This document shows, piece after piece, positions 39,741-50,084 of a DNA stretch of 64,000 nucleotides (position 1 is its first letter; each line of letters begins with the position of its first letter). A program made the translations under genes and the position numbers. This DNA comes from Sanghuangporus weigelae. Lineage: Eukaryota > Basidiomycota > Agaricomycetes > Hymenochaetales > Hymenochaetaceae. The notes below the pieces were generated by a model. That model searched no databases. It was not told the origin of the DNA and was given only the letters and a program-made list of their open reading frames with translations. Where the stretch lies: positions 1,054,001 through 1,118,000 of the forward strand of contig CP137319.1 in NCBI GenBank assembly GCA_033182465.1, in the 5' to 3' direction.

Positions 39741-42700
39741 CTATTGCCTCATTCGTTTTCGTGCGGCGATCCATTGGTTAAGGTTCGGTGGCTGGATTGC
39801 CTGAGGATACTTTTTATGGAATGCTTCGATCATTTGATAGGAGTTCTTGAGGTTGTCAAGTGGCTCCCATGTTCGCTCCTGGTATCCTTTCCATTGGATA
39901 AGGTATTGGACCTTGCTCCGATGACGTCTTGTGTTATGAATTGTCTCCACTTCGTACTCTGCTTCTCCCTCCACTTCAATAGGTGGTGGTTCATCCAAAG
40001 TGGGTCTTCCAGGGTATTCCTTTCGTTTGTAAGGCCTGAGAAGACTCGCATGAAACACTGGGTGGATCGGAAGGGTTTCGGGTAAGCGTAATCTGAATGA
40101 CACTTGTCCGACTGCCTTCTCGACTTTATAAGGCCCTGCCCATTTCATTGCAAGTTTCTTCGTCGGTTCCAATCGACTGAGATTCCTCATGTCTAGTAAC
40201 ACTTCGTCTCCCGGCTTGTACTCTGGCAGTTTACCTCGATGCAGGTCTGCATAAAGCTTCATTGCCTCATTCGCTTGCCTAATCGAATTATAGGCTTCTT
40301 GCTGTACTTGTCGAAGCTCCTCTAGGTGATTTATTGCTTCTGGGACGTTTGAATCACCGGTCTCCGCAACGTCCAGGTGAGGATGCCATCCATACAGTGT
40401 ATAGAATGGTGACTGATGTGTAGTACTGTGCTTCCTGTTGTTGTAGGCGAATTCTGCTATATCGATGTACTCTGCCCAATCTGTTTGTCGGTAGGACACA
40501 TAGCAGCGTAAGTACTGTTCAAGCTCTTGATTTAGTCGCTCGGTTTGACCATCGGTTTGTGGATGATACGCTGTACTAGTTTTCCAATCGACATCGATGA
40601 GTCTGCAGAACTCCTTGAGGAATTGCGCGGTGAAGTTGCTACCTCGGTCGGAGATTACTCGTTTAGGGGCCCCGTAGTATTTGAAGACATGTTGGCGGAA
40701 CAAACGTGCCAACTGCTTAGCATTGGGTATTCCTTGGCAAGGAATGAACTTCCCCATTTTAGTGAGTTTGTCCACTATAACGAGTATCGCACTGTAGCCT
40801 TCATTGCTGACTGGTAAGTCGGTAATCAGGTCACAGGTTATGGTTTCCCATGGTTGATGTGGTGCCTCCAACGGTTGGAGCGGCGGATTTCGAAACTGTC
40901 GAATCGGTTTTGCACGCTGACATATGTCGCAGGTTGCGGTATATGCTCGGATCATTTCTTCCATCTTCGGCCAATAGTATGATCGCTTTACAAGCTCTAT
41001 GGTCTTTTCTGCTCCTGGGTGGCCTGCAAGTTTGTGATCATGGCGCCTTCGGATTAGCAACGCTCGTAGGTTGGCGGACGGCGGGATATATAATGCATTG
41101 GTTACGTAGTGCAAGCCGTTCCTGTAACTGTAGCCGTTGCTCTGCTTGATCGCCTGAATTTCCTTCTTAGCCTCCTCGGTATTGTAGTTCCTCTTGATCG
41201 TTCGGATAATAGGATCAGAGATAGTGACCATTTCAGTTTCTAGCTTGTATAGACCGTTGATCTCTGTGCGTCGCAATGTTTGTTGCTTGATCGTATCAGG
41301 AGGTAATAAGGTAACTCCTAAGTTGTCCTTGTCCTCTGGCATATAGTCGGATCGTCGTGATAGCTCGTCAGCTTGGTTCTTCTTGCCTGGCCAATGGAGA
41401 ATCTTGAAGTTATATCGTGATAACTCTAATGCCCATCTCGCTTGACGTCTCGATAGATTCTGAGCTGTCATGAAGTATCGGAGATTTGCATGATCGCTTC
41501 GGATTGTTACTGGTTCTTTGGTTCCCTCCAATAGGTGTCTCCAATGCTTGAGTGCTTCCATGATTGCTAGCATCTCTTTGTCATGCGTCGGATAGTTTCG
41601 TTGGGTGTTCGTTAGAGTTTTCGACATGAAACCTAAAGGTCTCAGTTCTCCTTGGTTGTCTTCTTGTTGTAAGACTGCACCAATCGCTACATCGGATGCG
41701 TCGGTTTCCAATGTGTATGATTTGTCTGGCTTTGGCATTGCCAATGCGACTTCCGTTTCGAATGCCTTCTTGATACTTTCGAATGCTTTGTCTTGTGCCT
41801 CTGCCCATATGAACTTGCGATCCTTTTTGATAAGGTCGCCAATAGGTGCGAATGTATCGGCATAGTTCCTGATGAATCTTCGGTAGAAGTTACAAAATCC
41901 TTGGAACTTTCGAACTTGTCGTTTCGTCTTTGGCACTGGCCATTCGTGAATAGCTTTGAGCTTATAAGGATCCATCTGGATGCCTTTCGTTCCTACTACA
42001 AATCCCAAGTAGTCGAGCTGGGTTTGGAGGAAGTGACATTTCTCGATTTTGAGGTAAATGTCGAGCTCTCGGCATTTCTGTAGAATTGCCCTGAGGAGTT
42101 TCCAATGTTCCTCTTCAGTTTGTGCTTGACCAATAAGGTCGTCCAAATAGTTGAGTGCTTCTTCTGTCCTGAGCCAATATTCGAAGTTGTCATTCATGAA
42201 TCGTTGGAATACTGCAGGTGAGTTCTTCATTCCAAACATCATGACCTTTGGCTTGTAGACTGCATTGCCAACTCGGAATGCTGCCTTCCACTCGTCTCCT
42301 TCTCGGATTCGCAGGTTATTGTAACCTGATCGCATGTCGAGTGTAAAGAAGAATTTTCCTTTCTCCAGTTTCTCTGGGAGAACACTCATGATCGGTATCG
42401 GGTATGGGTCTGATACTGTCGTGTCGTTGATGTCTCGGTAATCGGTTACTGCTCGTGCTCCTCCGTCTTTCTTTCCTACAAAGAAGACTGGTGCTGCTAC
42501 CGGACATGGTTCATGTGGTTGAACCTTTTCAATCCATCCTTTGTCAAGTAACTCTTTGACATAAGCATCGAGTGCTGCCTGCTCTTCTCGTGTGAGCTTG
42601 ATAATAGGCCTCGGTTTCGGTAATGGTACTCCTTCTTTGAGGTTAATTGCCATATCCCATTTCGTATGCTTGGGTAACCTTCTTGACTTGTCAGGATCAA

Positions 42701-44219
42701 AGACATCTGCGTAGTCTTCTATTTCCTTTGGTAGGAGTTTTCGCCAATCTCGTTTCTGTGTTCCTAGTAGTCCTTCTGCAGCTGCCTTTTGTTGAGAATA
42801 CTGCTGGGATACTGAACTCGCTTTGTTCAGTGGCTGTGAGACTTGGTTCTGCTGCCTTGGTGACCAATTTCGATTGATGTCTAGCTCTAGCTTTGCAGCG
42901 AGCTCTTCCTTTCTGGTAAGGGTAGCTGGTTGGTTGGTCGTCCTAAGACTTTCAATGTCTTCTGGCTCTATATCGTGCATAGGAGTGCCTTCTGTTGTCT
43001 CCTGCTCGTCTTGCATCTCGATATCGCTTTCGTTGTCTGCCCATCTTGTACGCTTCGGTGTGGGACTAGCTCCTCGCATTAACGATGCCGTTCTCGGTCG
43101 TATAATGCCTGCCACTGGCTTCTCTGGATACCGTGTCTTTCGTGGTCGTATCCTATACTTCATGCCCGGGTTTTCTTCTGGTGATGGCCAGAGTTCTTCA
43201 TCTTCCGGCATGTTTTGCCTCAGTGGGTGTGTCTTCTGTGGTGGTTGTTTCTTCCAACGTTTCGGAGAGTCGTTTATTTCCTCCTGTTCGTCTAGGCTAT
43301 GCTTGCCTGTTACATCTTGTGTTTCACCTTCGGATGTCTGGTACAGTTGCCGTGCTGGGATCATCCGTCTCGGTATGTGCCTTGGTCGTCGTTGCACTAT
43401 ACTCGTTCCTTGTGGTGCCTGTTTCTTCCATCGCTTGGGAGTGTAGTTTATTTCCTCCTCATCTCGATGATGCTTGTTTGCCGTTTCCTGTTGTGGCTGT
43501 TTCGTTGCAGAGTCTGGTATATTTTCCGTGCTCGGACTCTTCGCTTCTGGCGTCTGTTTTGCCTGTTCCAGTCTTGGTGTTGCTGGTCTTGCTTCCGGCT
43601 TCACTTGTGGCTTCGTTTCGTGAGAGTGTCCGTTGTTGTCTCTCCTTGGCGCAAATATTATTCCTGGTGCTCCAGAGTGTCGATAGTTGTCTCTGTCCTG
43701 AGCCTGTTGCTTCGTGTTATGCCTAGGTCTTGTCTTGTCAGGTTTGCCTTTCGTTTGCCGTTTCCGTTTGCGCTTCCTGTGCCTTCGCTTCTTGGTAGCT
43801 CGTATGACGTTGAGCTCGAATGGTATCGAATTACCATTCCGATTCCATACTTGATTCTTCCAATCAATTTCGGGATTGACTTTGGCCAAATAGTCAATTC
43901 CTAGGATCACTTGATCCTGTCCTGTGGTTGCTACTGCCAACGTTTGTGGCTGCGGTTTAGGTCCATCAAAAATTAATGTGTAGACCTCGTGCGTGATTGC
44001 TCCTCCTTGGTTGGGACTTCCATCCGCATTATTCAAAGGTCGAGGGTGATCAAGCCTCTTTTTGAATAGGCTGTAGTGTCGTACCAAGTTGGGGTGTATC
44101 GTGCTGCATGTAGCTCCGGAATCGATTAACGCTTTGACTGCTAGGGTCTTTGTTCCAACCTTCACTCGAATAGGTAATCGGGGATGCAATGCTTGTATTG
44201 GCAATCGCTTATTGTACAT
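39741..44219 (-). CDS. pol: Gypsy-B Pol, copy 2
   Basis: The 1492-residue protease/RT/RNase H/integrase/chromodomain polyprotein, identical to copy 1 at 19149-23627, with no stops or frameshifts. Confidence 0.97.
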   Translation of the reverse strand: MYNKRLPIQALHPRLPIRVKVGTKTLAVKALIDSGATCSTIHPNLVRHYSLFKKRLDHPRPLNNADGSPNQGGAITHEVYTLIFDGPKPQPQTLAVATTGQDQVILGIDYLAKVNPEIDWKNQVWNRNGNSIPFELNVIRATKKRRHRKRKRKRQTKGKPDKTRPRHNTKQQAQDRDNYRHSGAPGIIFAPRRDNNGHSHETKPQVKPEARPATPRLEQAKQTPEAKSPSTENIPDSATKQPQQETANKHHRDEEEINYTPKRWKKQAPQGTSIVQRRPRHIPRRMIPARQLYQTSEGETQDVTGKHSLDEQEEINDSPKRWKKQPPQKTHPLRQNMPEDEELWPSPEENPGMKYRIRPRKTRYPEKPVAGIIRPRTASLMRGASPTPKRTRWADNESDIEMQDEQETTEGTPMHDIEPEDIESLRTTNQPATLTRKEELAAKLELDINRNWSPRQQNQVSQPLNKASSVSQQYSQQKAAAEGLLGTQKRDWRKLLPKEIEDYADVFDPDKSRRLPKHTKWDMAINLKEGVPLPKPRPIIKLTREEQAALDAYVKELLDKGWIEKVQPHEPCPVAAPVFFVGKKDGGARAVTDYRDINDTTVSDPYPIPIMSVLPEKLEKGKFFFTLDMRSGYNNLRIREGDEWKAAFRVGNAVYKPKVMMFGMKNSPAVFQRFMNDNFEYWLRTEEALNYLDDLIGQAQTEEEHWKLLRAILQKCRELDIYLKIEKCHFLQTQLDYLGFVVGTKGIQMDPYKLKAIHEWPVPKTKRQVRKFQGFCNFYRRFIRNYADTFAPIGDLIKKDRKFIWAEAQDKAFESIKKAFETEVALAMPKPDKSYTLETDASDVAIGAVLQQEDNQGELRPLGFMSKTLTNTQRNYPTHDKEMLAIMEALKHWRHLLEGTKEPVTIRSDHANLRYFMTAQNLSRRQARWALELSRYNFKILHWPGKKNQADELSRRSDYMPEDKDNLGVTLLPPDTIKQQTLRRTEINGLYKLETEMVTISDPIIRTIKRNYNTEEAKKEIQAIKQSNGYSYRNGLHYVTNALYIPPSANLRALLIRRRHDHKLAGHPGAEKTIELVKRSYYWPKMEEMIRAYTATCDICQRAKPIRQFRNPPLQPLEAPHQPWETITCDLITDLPVSNEGYSAILVIVDKLTKMGKFIPCQGIPNAKQLARLFRQHVFKYYGAPKRVISDRGSNFTAQFLKEFCRLIDVDWKTSTAYHPQTDGQTERLNQELEQYLRCYVSYRQTDWAEYIDIAEFAYNNRKHSTTHQSPFYTLYGWHPHLDVAETGDSNVPEAINHLEELRQVQQEAYNSIRQANEAMKLYADLHRGKLPEYKPGDEVLLDMRNLSRLEPTKKLAMKWAGPYKVEKAVGQVSFRLRLPETLPIHPVFHASLLRPYKRKEYPGRPTLDEPPPIEVEGEAEYEVETIHNTRRHRSKVQYLIQWKGYQERTWEPLDNLKNSYQMIEAFHKKYPQAIQPPNLNQWIAARKRMRQ

Positions 44220-44323
44220 CGCTTCACTGGGGTTGAACCCAGGAGGTTTGAAACACTGGTTGTTGAAACCTTTCTCGTCACCCTTGTCACACTCACATCG
44301 CGCAGTCTCGTTCGATGGAGGTC

Positions 44324-45412
44324 TTAATCTTTTCCCTGTTGCTCTTTACTTGCTAGGGATTTGCGAATGTTGTTTCGGTATTCTTCGTCATGCTTGCAAG
44401 TCCATCCTGCTGATTCATCGCCTTTAGCCCATGCTACATGGTCGTAGTGGACTGGCCTTCGGCAGTGTGGATCGGGACATGTTTCCTTGAAATCGATTGT
44501 TCGTGTTGTCATCGTCCTCCGTTTTACACCATTAGTCTTCTTCGGCCGCTTAGAGGAAGAACCCTTTTGCTTCCTTGGTGCCTTGCAATCCTTTGCGTAA
44601 TGTCCTGACTTTTCACAGTTGTAGCATTTGCCTCCCTTCTTCGGCAAGCCTCGGAGTGCATCTACATCCATGGCGTCTGGATCTCGTTTCGTTGTTTGTA
44701 CTGGTGGTCGGAAAGATGACTGTCCGTTCGATTTGAATCTCGGGGTGTATGTTTGACTACCCATGAGCCTTTGCCTGGCATCAGAGTTTGCTAGGTTGCT
44801 TGTCCATTCCATCCATGCATCGAGGTCGTTCTTCTCGAAAGCGTCGGGTTGTACAGATTCGACTCGTCGTTTGACCCACATGTCTAGTCCTTTGACATAG
44901 ATGTACTTGAGCATCTGCTTATCCATCGTGTCTGGTGCTCGTGCTTTGAGTCGTCGGAATTCGTCGTTGTACGCCCTAATGCTTGCTCCTTTCTGCTGGA
45001 TGCATAGTAGTTGGAATAGGGCTTCCTGTTCTCCAATGATCGGATGTCCTGCTCGGATCCTCATCCAGTTCAGCATGTCCTTGAGTGATGCGAACATTCC
45101 ATTTGTTGCAGCGATAATCGCAGGTACTGGTTTCAGTTTCCCATTGGCATCGAATGATGTTAGGGTATTCTTCTCTGCAAACCAATCGTAGCTGTCGCCT
45201 TCTAGTGCCGCAAATAGGCTCTTTGCGATCTCCTCCTCATCCTTGACTCCATGCTGTGCCAGCTTCGAGATACATCGACTAATCCACAGATCAATATCTT
45301 CGCTTCGCTTGCCATAGTACTTCGGAAGCTTGATGCTGTGTTTAGAGAGTTGTGTCTGAAGAGTCTGTAGTTGCTGCTCCAGTGCTTGCACCTTCTGGTC
45401 GGTTGTCGACAT
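44324..45412 (-). CDS. gag: Gypsy-B Gag, copy 2
   Basis: Identical to 17956-19044, with CCHC knuckle and extra Cys/His cluster. Confidence 0.9.
   Translation of the reverse strand: MSTTDQKVQALEQQLQTLQTQLSKHSIKLPKYYGKRSEDIDLWISRCISKLAQHGVKDEEEIAKSLFAALEGDSYDWFAEKNTLTSFDANGKLKPVPAIIAATNGMFASLKDMLNWMRIRAGHPIIGEQEALFQLLCIQQKGASIRAYNDEFRRLKARAPDTMDKQMLKYIYVKGLDMWVKRRVESVQPDAFEKNDLDAWMEWTSNLANSDARQRLMGSQTYTPRFKSNGQSSFRPPVQTTKRDPDAMDVDALRGLPKKGGKCYNCEKSGHYAKDCKAPRKQKGSSSKRPKKTNGVKRRTMTTRTIDFKETCPDPHCRRPVHYDHVAWAKGDESAGWTCKHDEEYRNNIRKSLASKEQQGKD
44330..44336 (-). promoter_or_regulatory. Candidate -1 frameshift heptamer GGGAAAA, gypsy-B copy 2
   Basis: Same position and phase relative to the Gag stop as in copy 1. 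Confidence 0.75.
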
Positions 45413-46376
45413 GATCGTAAGTGCTTATGGGCACTGCTGGTGGTGAATAGGATGGTGGTGGTGGATTCTCTGGCGCTTGGGTTGCTACTGAACCACTTGC
45501 TGGTACTGCAGGTACTGTTGGTACTTGGATGATAACCGTTCGAGGTGGGGTTCTGAGTAAGAATGGCCTTCGTGATGCTTCTTCGTCTGAGGACACTGAT
45601 TCGTCAGAACTCTGTTCCTGTTGGGCTCTCTCTCTTGGTAGAAAGTATTCCCAGCGTTGTGCTGCCTGAGCTACTTCTCGAATTCGTTGAGCGTGTTCGA
45701 GTATGTTCCTTGAGGTAGTTTCGGTTGTCTGTACCGATGTGAGTATAGCTGCGTAGGTGCGTTGACTCGACTCGATTGTTTGTCCTAGTTGGAGTAGGGC
45801 TTCTCGCAGGTTATGGATGTCTTGAACAATCCTTGGTTGATCTAGAGCTGTCCTGTTAAGCTCTCCGACTCTCGTCTCGATTGTTTGTAGTTGTTGTTCC
45901 TGAGCAGTAATCCTGTTCCGGATAGCGTTGAGCTCTCGGTCAAGTACTCCGTTCCCGTCTATGACCCGTTGATTGAGTGCCCCTGCTGCTCGATCCAATT
46001 CCAGAGTATATCTCTCTAGAGCTGCTACCTGTGCTCCAATTCTTCGAGTAGTTGCTTCTAGTGCTTCGAATCGATCTCCTACTGCTGTCGCGTATGCTCC
46101 GGTTGGTAGACTGTTTGACTGCCCCGTGTTTGCAGTTCGTTCTTCCAGTCTTTCAACCCTTTCTTGTAGCCTTCTGATCACTGGTGGATACAATATGCTG
46201 TGGTTCGTTGTCGCGTATAGTATGTCGTGATCGCTTTCCAGACTACGTAGTCTGTTGGTGATGTGTTGAACTCGTTCGTCGAGGGATCTAGGTGTGAACC
46301 TCGTTTGATTATCGTTCGCCCGTTCGTTCGTTCGATGACCGTTACTTCTGTTGTTGGCGTTTCCTGATCGGTTCAT
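45342..46376 (-). CDS. Gypsy-B ORF1 coiled-coil protein, copy 2
   Basis: Identical to 16992-18026, overlapping Gag by 71 nt and ORF0 by ATGA. Confidence 0.7.
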   Translation of the reverse strand: MNRSGNANNRSNGHRTNERANDNQTRFTPRSLDERVQHITNRLRSLESDHDILYATTNHSILYPPVIRRLQERVERLEERTANTGQSNSLPTGAYATAVGDRFEALEATTRRIGAQVAALERYTLELDRAAGALNQRVIDGNGVLDRELNAIRNRITAQEQQLQTIETRVGELNRTALDQPRIVQDIHNLREALLQLGQTIESSQRTYAAILTSVQTTETTSRNILEHAQRIREVAQAAQRWEYFLPRERAQQEQSSDESVSSDEEASRRPFLLRTPPRTVIIQVPTVPAVPASGSVATQAPENPPPPSYSPPAVPISTYDHVDNRPEGASTGAATTDSSDTTL

Positions 46377-46777
46377 GAACTTCGTTTCTCGCCTGATGCT
46401 TCAGGGTTATTGTTCCTTGGTGCTGTTAACCAAGTAGTTCCTTTCTCGTCGAATGTAGCAATAGTGGAAGGGACTGCTGCTACTTTCGTGGTTGTTGTTT
46501 GCGTGCTCCCAACTGCAGGGCTACCAGATGCCTTTGCTATTAGGTACACTTCGTCGTTGTAGGGGTTATGATAGTAGATATGTGATTTAAGTGAATTGGG
46601 TTTGTCGTTCTCCAGGATGTGCACTCGTCCTGAGGATTCGATATGGGTACTAGTCTCGAAACTAGTGACGTCGATAGGGACTTGAGGTCGACGGTCCTCG
46701 CCTCGATAAAACACTAGCCAAGAACCTTGCCCGTGAGAGGTGGTGGTAAAACTAGCGAGTGATCTTTCGATCCAATG
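46373..46777 (-). CDS. Gypsy-B ORF0 open frame without AUG, copy 2
   Basis: The same open frame as 16591-16995; it begins at the LTR edge and lacks ATG. Confidence 0.35.
   Translation of the reverse strand, partial: HWIERSLASFTTTSHGQGSWLVFYRGEDRRPQVPIDVTSFETSTHIESSGRVHILENDKPNSLKSHIYYHNPYNDEVYLIAKASGSPAVGSTQTTTTKVAAVPSTIATFDEKGTTWLTAPRNNNPEASGEKRSS
46762..46773 (-). promoter_or_regulatory. Gypsy-B copy 2 primer-binding site (self-primed type)
   Basis: The complement of ATCTTTCGATCC lies two bases inside the 5' LTR edge. Its pairing partner is in the LTR near 47035-47046. Confidence 0.75.
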
Positions 46778-48287
46778 TTAGGGAGTAGGCCCGGGGTTAC
46801 ACCGGTTCAATCCTTTTGCCTAAGCAGCGGTGTGTTGTGCAGAGGTGATCTTATCTACCCACGTCTGGCTGTACCACGCGGTCCCTTACTAGCCTTCCTA
46901 GTCGCGGTCCGAGTTATGGATGTTTTCAGATACGAGGTAATAGTAAAGCAGATTGGGATTTCCAAGAGGCGTGATAGTACAAAGCACACAGTAATAGCTC
47001 GCGGTAGGGCAAGCTTTACACCAGTGTGTTAAGAGGATCGAAAGATGGGGAAATGAGGGCCTAATCCTACAACTATTTATGCTCCCAGATATTCCATTTT
47101 CCGTCCTATTTCTTACTCATCCTGTCTCCACTTTACTCCACTTTCCTCCACCATTACATCTGTTCCTTTGTCATCCTGCTGCGCTTCGCTCCACTTTGCT
47201 CCAATCTTTGTAAGGTCGTCTCCACTATGACAGAATTCTTTGGAGTTGCTGACTGAGACAATAGAGGTGGTGCTCCGATATGGAATGCTCCACTGTCAGT
47301 ACTCCATAACGATGTCATTGCCGTCATTGAGTGGCATCTTTGCTCTTGGAGCGATGTAGGCTGCTCGGTATGTGATTCTTCGGAATTCATCTCGAGGTCC
47401 AGCGAGGGTAAGCATAACTCGCACGTCAGTGTTAAGGTGTCGGGTCGGTGTAGAGTATGGTCCAAGGCATATCATGAACTGCATAAGCTCTGCTGGTGGG
47501 TTCTGCTGGGTTCTGGTGACTAGCCATGCTTTGCCTTCGTATCGTATATCTCGAATGTAGCGCCATATCCTTCGTTGTATAAGGAGTTGTAATTGCTTGG
47601 TTTCCAGGTTCGCATCTCTCGGTAAATAAAGGTTTGCCTGTATCGTAGATGCTGGACATGGTGTGTGCAACTCCGGTCTATACCATCCAATCATTCTCCA
47701 AGTTATCGGGTTCGCAGTTCGAGGGGTCCGAGTTGTGATCGTGAGTTCCTCTCGTTTCTTGGGTACTATTGGGCTTGGTGGATTGGAATGCATTGTATCC
47801 TGAAGGTGTCGCTCGGTTTCGATGTGACAGTCACGCGTACCAACCGTTGCCGTGCATACTAAGTAGTATACTTCATAAAGGACCATGTAAACTCGTGCAC
47901 AGACTTGACAGTGCTGAAATGCCAGTGAGGTCTCCATAAACCTTATTAGCCTTTAGCCTTTTAGCGTTTAGGCTTTAGTAGTTGTGCTTCTGGACTTCTA
48001 AGAAGTTCGATCGCTTCTTTTGATCGAGGTCGCTCTGGTTGCTTGGTCGGCGGCGTTAGAGTGGTAGTCCGCGGTAATAGGCGGTCGGCGGTGTTAGCTG
48101 TTAGCGGGATTACGTATCCGCTTCGGTGCTTCTAGCGCTCGGGTGGTAACGGGTTACTGTTGCCTAGGCCGCTCGATTGCTTGGGCCTTTGATAGCTGGC
48201 TTGGTTACCGGTCGCGTTTGGAAAGCTGATCGTGTAGATCTGTTGATCGCGTTGATCCTGATGCGAGATTTTGAGCGGATCCTTTCA
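46776..48287 (-). repeat. Gypsy-B copy 2, 5' LTR
   Basis: 1512 bp, equal in length to the other three LTRs. The outer flank is TCGGA (48288-48292). Confidence 0.95.
47296..47937 (-). CDS. U3-encoded 213-residue protein, 5' LTR of copy 2
   Basis: Protein identical to the other LTR ORFs of the full-length copies. Confidence 0.65.
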   Translation of the reverse strand: METSLAFQHCQVCARVYMVLYEVYYLVCTATVGTRDCHIETERHLQDTMHSNPPSPIVPKKREELTITTRTPRTANPITWRMIGWYRPELHTPCPASTIQANLYLPRDANLETKQLQLLIQRRIWRYIRDIRYEGKAWLVTRTQQNPPAELMQFMICLGPYSTPTRHLNTDVRVMLTLAGPRDEFRRITYRAAYIAPRAKMPLNDGNDIVMEY

Positions 48288-48946
48288 TCGGAGGCTGATA
48301 TCGCGTATATGAGACAAAGGGCGCATCAGCCGATGTCCCTGAGGTGTCCGATGCATCGGCGGCACTCAATACAGAGTGTGGGCGATCCCTAGTGACTAAT
48401 ATGAGTGGCCGGAGCGGCAGTGCTGTGGGGGACTGCCAGACTGGTGGCAGATACATTGTAATGAGGCATGTAAGCACATATGACAATATATAGCTCCCTA
48501 GACAATGGGGGACTGCTTGGTAAGCTGTAGGAGGCGTCGGCGAGGGTACCTGAGGATGTCTGAGTGTCCGCCGCATTGATCGGCGCCAAGGGGGGCCGAC
48601 TCGGAGGCATCCAGAGTCGCCGCATGGCTGTACGTATGGTAAATCATAAGATCGGCGGCACGTAGTCACTGAGGGATGTGTCCTATAGTGCCTGGTGCTG
48701 GGTAGGAGCTGTCGGCGGACCTGTCTGAGTGTCAGGGAGCCATCGGCGGATCGATTTGGGTCATAGGAGGGCGCCGCAGTACAGTACGTGTGCTGGAATC
48801 AATGGATACGTGCTCAAATGATGTCCCGAGTGCAATAGGAGTGTGCCCTCACACTCTCAGGTGTCGGCAGTGCTGGGATATGGTATCTGCAGTAAGAGGG
48901 AGCCATAGTATGAGTGTACTGGCACAGGAGGAGCCAGTGCGCTACA
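48288..48946 (-). repeat. LTR-like element D, copy 2 (initial part)
   Basis: It begins TGTAGCGCACTGG on the minus strand at 48946, next to TSD GCGG (48947-48950). It matches 7433 onward in D1. It continues at 35980 beyond gypsy-B copy 2. Confidence 0.8.
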
Positions 48947-49539
48947 GCGGGACGGGGATCGGTGTGTTCGAACGGGCCCGGCCTCGGATGTTCGGCTCGT
49001 CTTGGAAGTTGATGACTAAACGACAAGCCTCTAGGTGGATGACGAAGGAGATATTTGTCGATGAATGAATTCTTCGTGTTACCCACGTGAACCTCAACTG
49101 ATTTCCCCACCAGATACTAATACGGAGCGCCACGGTGACTAATCTTCTTCAATCTTAACCTCAGCCTCTTCAACCTTGAGTTCTGGTTGGATGGGAGGTA
49201 GGTAGTGAGAGATAGCAATGGGGATACCAGCTCTGCAGATGATGTCGTTAGGATCGACTCGTTCTAGTACTTCGTCCCAGGGGATGATATAACGAATGGG
49301 TTTCTGATAGGGTTGTCGACGCGGTTGGCGTTGGTAACGAGTCTGATAACGAGTGGGTGCCAGGGTGATTACTGGTTATTGGAATGTCAAAACACGTTGG
49401 CGTTAAACACCAACGGGCTAGATAGGGGTTGCTCGGATGAATCCGGGATGGGCGCGATACGATGATCGTCGATGTAACTCCTTACGTGGAGTAGCGATAG
49501 CGAGTGTTTCCACAGGCTAGAGGGTAGGTCTTTCTATTA
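48947..49539 (-). other. Gypsy-A internal 5' leader with short coding-like ORFs
   Basis: A frame without ATG, 49375-49139, reads as a plausible peptide (RYIIPWDEVLERVDPNDIIC; AISHYLPPIQPELKVEEAEV) ending in TAG. A second overlapping frame (49133 down into D2) contains VINFQDEPNIRGRARSNTPI. These may be remnants of leader ORFs analogous to ORF0/ORF1 of gypsy-B, and are disrupted by D2. Confidence 0.45.
49528..49538 (-). promoter_or_regulatory. Gypsy-A primer-binding site (self-primed type)
   Basis: AATAGAAAGAC on the minus strand starts one base after the LTR. It is the exact complement of GTCTTTCTATT in the LTR (14103-14113 in the 3' copy), 35 nt after the TATA box start. Confidence 0.7.
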
Positions 49540-49992
49540 TGTTAGGCGGCGAGACTAACTGACGTCAATCTCGAGGTGGCCAACACAACAACAAACAACA
49601 GGCTAAACGCGAGTTGCCGAGCTAGACGCAAGCTATGTCGTAGTGAAGGTAAGTAGAATTCAGTGAACTAGTAATACAAGAGTAGATACCTATGTCGTAG
49701 TGAAGGTAAGTAGAATAGAAAGACAAGGAGACGAAGGAGTCAATCTAGCTACTTATATACACTTTGAACGTGTGAAAGGTCTACTCTAATAAGGAATCAC
49801 ATGATGAAGGAGTGGAATGATTAGTGAGCGTCTTAGTCGGAAGGAACGGATTTAGTCATGGTGAATGAGTAAGGATGAATAAGCCATGACGGAGTGAACG
49901 GGATTAGTAAAAATGGATGAGTAATGTAAAAGAAGAATACTAAAATGAATGATGACGTAGTAAAAGAAAAGGAAAATGTTCAAGTCCTAACA
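49540..49992 (-). repeat. Gypsy-A 5' LTR
   Basis: 453 bp, TGTTAGG...CCTAACA. The outer flank GTAAG (49993-49997) pairs with CTTAC after the 3' LTR at 14288-14292. Confidence 0.93.
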
Positions 49993-50084
49993 GTAAGCTT
50001 ATAAAGGCATTTAGTCATTCACCATGCTTAGTCACATGAGCGATCACCTAAACTCTCTGGACTAGTAATATCTTTAACCTACAG

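Larger units (their letters stand above)
35981..48287 (-). mobile_element. Gypsy-B copy 2, full-length chromovirus LTR retrotransposon (12,307 bp)
   Basis: Inverted relative to copy 1. TSD TCGGA at 35976-35980 and 48288-48292, inserted in element D2. Every ORF encodes a protein identical to copy 1. The one difference I found is a homopolymer indel (GACCCC at 25805-25809 versus three G in the complement near 37560). Confidence 0.95.

Noticed and set aside
15081-48287. Inversion caused by recombination between the two inverted gypsy-B copies
   Set aside because: Each copy keeps its own matching 5-bp TSD, so no exchange of flanks happened at B. The swapped flanks are at the C elements.
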